Shown: piece after piece, positions 6,287 through 7,663 of the stretch
Numbering within the stretch: the stretch's first letter is position 1
Layout: every line of letters begins with the position of its first letter
Origin: Nocardioidaceae bacterium
Lineage (GTDB): Bacteria; Actinomycetota; Actinomycetes; Propionibacteriales; Nocardioidaceae
Direction of reading: 5' to 3'
Assembly (NCBI GenBank): GCA_013696065.1
Contig: JACCZJ010000096.1
Coordinates: 1 to 7,663 of the forward strand
DNA: 7,663 bases
Position numbers and translations under genes: made by a program
Notes under the pieces: model-generated
Database searches by the model: none
What the model saw: only the letters and a program-made list of their open reading frames with translations
Told to the model about the DNA's origin: nothing

Positions 6287-6292
6287 ACTTTA
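6287..6292 (-). promoter_or_regulatory. Candidate -10 box of the leaderless PH-like membrane protein gene
   Basis: TAAAGT on the minus strand lies 6 nt before the ATG at 6280. No SD and no clear -35 were found. It sits in the 97-bp region shared with the divergent deoC promoter. Confidence 0.45.
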
Positions 6293-6320
6293 GTCGACGG
6301 GCTGGGCTGGTTGAGGCGTG

Positions 6321-6330
6321 CGCGATCGCG
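6321..6330. repeat. 10-bp palindrome CGCGATCGCG in the divergent membrane-protein/deoC promoter region
   Basis: This perfect palindrome lies near the middle of the 97-bp divergent gap, about 45 bp from one predicted start and 52 bp from the other. A second small inverted repeat, TGGC-N5-GCCA (6338-6350), covers the expected -35 area of deoC. Either could be an operator, but short GC-rich palindromes are common by chance in such DNA. Confidence 0.3.
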
Positions 6331-6365
6331 GTGCGACTGGCAGACCGCCAATCAGGGCTCGACAC

Positions 6366-6371
6366 TAGACT
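6366..6371 (+). promoter_or_regulatory. Candidate -10 box of leaderless deoC
   Basis: TAGACT lies 6 nt before the GTG at 6378, with no SD between. This is the spacing for transcription starting at the start codon. No good -35 hexamer is seen 16-19 nt upstream. Confidence 0.45.
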
Positions 6372-6377
6372 GACTCG

Positions 6378-7373
6378 GTGACCTCATCCGTTCTCCCGTT
6401 GTCCTCGGTCGCCGACGGCACACCCACGGAGGCTGATGGCGGCATACCCGGGGATGCCGTGTCCTCGCCGGCAGCGCTGCGACGCTTCCTGCACGGCTTG
6501 CCGGGCGTCGACCAGGTGGGCTGTGAGGCACGTGTAGCTACCTTGTCGAGCCGCTCGATCAAGACCACCTCCAAAGCAGCGTTCCTCGACCTTGCCATCT
6601 CCATGATCGACCTGACGACACTCGAAGGCCAGGACACAGCGGGCAAGGTCCGGGCCTTGTGCGCCAAGGCCCAGCGCCCGGATCCGGAAGACCCCAGCTG
6701 TCCGCACGTGGCCGCTCTTTGCATCTACTCCGACATGGTCGCCACGGCGCGAGCAGCACTCGGCCACTCCGGGGTGTACGTCGCCTCCGTCGCTACCGCT
6801 TTTCCCTCCGGGCGAGCGAGTCGCGCCGTCAAGCTGCAGGACACTTCTGACGCTGTCGCCGCTGGTGCCGATGAGATCGACATGGTCATCGACCGGGGAG
6901 CGTTCCTGTCGGGTGATTATCAGCGCGTCTTCGACGAGATCGTCGCCGTCAAAGCCGCCTGCGTCGACGCGCATCTGAAGGTCATCTTGGAGACGGGCGA
7001 GCTGATGACCTACGACAACGTGAGGCGGGCGTCGTGGCTGGCCATGCTCGCGGGGGCAGATTTCATCAAGACCAGCACCGGCAAGGTGCAACCCGCCGCC
7101 ACGATGGCTGTCACGCTGATCATGCTCGAGGCGGTCCGGGACTTCCGCGACACCACCGGCCGGCAGGTGGGCGTCAAACCTGCGGGCGGTATCAGCACCG
7201 CCAAGGATGCGATTAAGTATCTGGTGATGGTCAACGAGACTCTCGGGGATGACTGGCTCAACCCTCACTGGTTTCGCTTTGGCGCCTCGAGGTTGCTCAA
7301 CGACCTGCTCATGCAGCGGACCAAGCTGACCAACGCCCGCTATGGCGGTCCCGACTACTACACCTTGGACTGA
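6378..7373 (+). CDS. deoC: Deoxyribose-phosphate aldolase (DERA)
   Basis: 331 residues from a GTG start. It is a class I aldolase TIM barrel that cleaves 2-deoxyribose-5-phosphate to acetaldehyde and glyceraldehyde-3-phosphate in deoxynucleoside catabolism. The Schiff-base lysine is Lys231 in FIKTSTGK (229-236), the second catalytic lysine is Lys267 in VGVKPAGG (264-271), and the conserved acid is in DEIDMVID (165-172, probably Asp168). The C-terminus keeps a phosphate-site FGAS (301-304) and ends with aromatic residues (DYYTLD). The first 60 residues have no counterpart in the shorter E. coli enzyme; from about 58 (SRSIKTTSK, then DLTTLEGQDT at 78-87) the protein resembles the longer eukaryotic-type DERA. 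The N-terminal 30 residues are low in complexity and the true start could be slightly downstream, but the -10-like box supports 6378. It heads an apparent operon with the aldehyde dehydrogenase 13 nt downstream. Confidence 0.93.
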   Translation: MTSSVLPLSSVADGTPTEADGGIPGDAVSSPAALRRFLHGLPGVDQVGCEARVATLSSRSIKTTSKAAFLDLAISMIDLTTLEGQDTAGKVRALCAKAQRPDPEDPSCPHVAALCIYSDMVATARAALGHSGVYVASVATAFPSGRASRAVKLQDTSDAVAAGADEIDMVIDRGAFLSGDYQRVFDEIVAVKAACVDAHLKVILETGELMTYDNVRRASWLAMLAGADFIKTSTGKVQPAATMAVTLIMLEAVRDFRDTTGRQVGVKPAGGISTAKDAIKYLVMVNETLGDDWLNPHWFRFGASRLLNDLLMQRTKLTNARYGGPDYYTLD

Positions 7374-7379
7374 AGGCGG
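7373..7379 (+). promoter_or_regulatory. Weak ribosome binding site of the aldehyde dehydrogenase gene
   Basis: AAGGCGG begins at the last base of the deoC stop and ends 7 nt before the ATG at 7387. It is a partial SD match that supports this start and coupling with deoC. Confidence 0.45.
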
Positions 7380-7386
7380 CACGCTG

Positions 7387-7663
7387 ATGGCATTCGAGTA
7401 CGCCCCGGCCCTGGAGTCGCGCTCTGTCGTCGACATCGCGTCGTCGTACGGGTTGTTTATCGACGGTGAGTTCGTCGACGCGAGTGGCCCGTCCTTCAAG
7501 TCGGTCAGCCCCGCGACCGAAGAGGTGCTGGCGGAGATCGGGCAGAGCAACGCCAACGACGTCGACCGAGCTGTGCAGGCGGCCCGACGTGCCTACACGA
7601 AGGTCTGGTCGGTCATGTCCGGCGCTGAGCGCGCGAAGTACCTGTACCGCATCGCCCGCATCA
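7387..7663 (+). CDS. Aldehyde dehydrogenase family protein (N-terminal part, cut by window edge)
   Basis: 92 codons are visible, with no stop before the right edge. After a short N-terminal tail the sequence reads YGLFIDGEFVDASG, then SPATEEVLAEIGQSNANDVDRAVQAARRAY and ERAKYLYRIARI, the classic start of the NAD(P)-binding domain of the aldehyde dehydrogenase superfamily. The catalytic Cys and Glu lie outside the window, so activity cannot be confirmed. The 13-nt gap to deoC indicates an operon. The likely role is oxidation of acetaldehyde released by DeoC to acetate, inferred from context. Confidence 0.88.
   Translation, partial: MAFEYAPALESRSVVDIASSYGLFIDGEFVDASGPSFKSVSPATEEVLAEIGQSNANDVDRAVQAARRAYTKVWSVMSGAERAKYLYRIARI

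Noticed and set aside
6384..7556. Long open frame of 390 codons opposite deoC
   Set aside because: Its translation is low-complexity, Gly/Arg/Asp/His-rich and resembles no family; it is a codon-bias shadow of deoC, which has all catalytic motifs.

Overview
The window is GC-rich, and its G/C-ending codon use, gene families and promoter style point to an actinobacterium (Actinomycetota). The flavoprotein resembles mycobacterial LpdA, and several genes appear to be leaderless behind a TANNNT -10 box. A Nocardioidaceae/Propionibacteriales-like genome is my best guess, but it rests on general resemblance only. No mobile element, CRISPR array, rRNA or tRNA was seen. The content looks chromosomal and mostly metabolic.

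Layout. (1) Positions 1-891, minus strand: the N-terminal 297 residues of a secreted peptidoglycan-recognition-type N-acetylmuramoyl-L-alanine amidase, which runs off the left edge. (2) Positions 892-1230: a 339-bp intergenic region with a sigma-70-like promoter for the amidase, a perfect 14-bp palindrome on the predicted transcription start, a leader of about 130 nt and a Shine-Dalgarno site. (3) Positions 1231-2622, minus: an LpdA-type NAD(P)H:quinone dehydrogenase lacking the redox-active disulfide. (4) Positions 2669-3112, plus: a gamma-glutamylcyclotransferase-fold protein, divergent from the flavoprotein across a very short gap. (5) Positions 3165-3968 and 3965-5623, plus: a uronate-dehydrogenase-like SDR and a phosphohexomutase/phosphopentomutase, overlapping by ATGA. 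(6) Positions 5630-6280, minus: a three-segment membrane protein with a PH-like domain, converging tail-to-tail on the mutase. (7) Positions 6378-7373 and 7387 to the end, plus: deoxyribose-phosphate aldolase (deoC) followed closely by an aldehyde dehydrogenase cut by the right edge.

How the genes work together. The clearest pathway is pentose/deoxynucleoside salvage. A PGM2-like mutase can convert (deoxy)ribose-1-phosphate to the 5-phosphate. DeoC splits deoxyribose-5-phosphate into acetaldehyde and glyceraldehyde-3-phosphate. The adjacent aldehyde dehydrogenase could oxidise the acetaldehyde. The uronate-dehydrogenase-like gene is translationally coupled to the mutase, but its physiological role is unclear. 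The remaining genes (quinone dehydrogenase, gamma-glutamylcyclotransferase-like protein, PH-like membrane protein, cell-wall amidase) look independent.

I found no convincing undescribed multi-gene system. The most interesting points are regulatory. Five gene starts share a TANNNT box 6-7 nt before the start codon and have no good Shine-Dalgarno site. The amidase is the opposite case, with a long leader, an SD site and a palindrome centred on the predicted +1.
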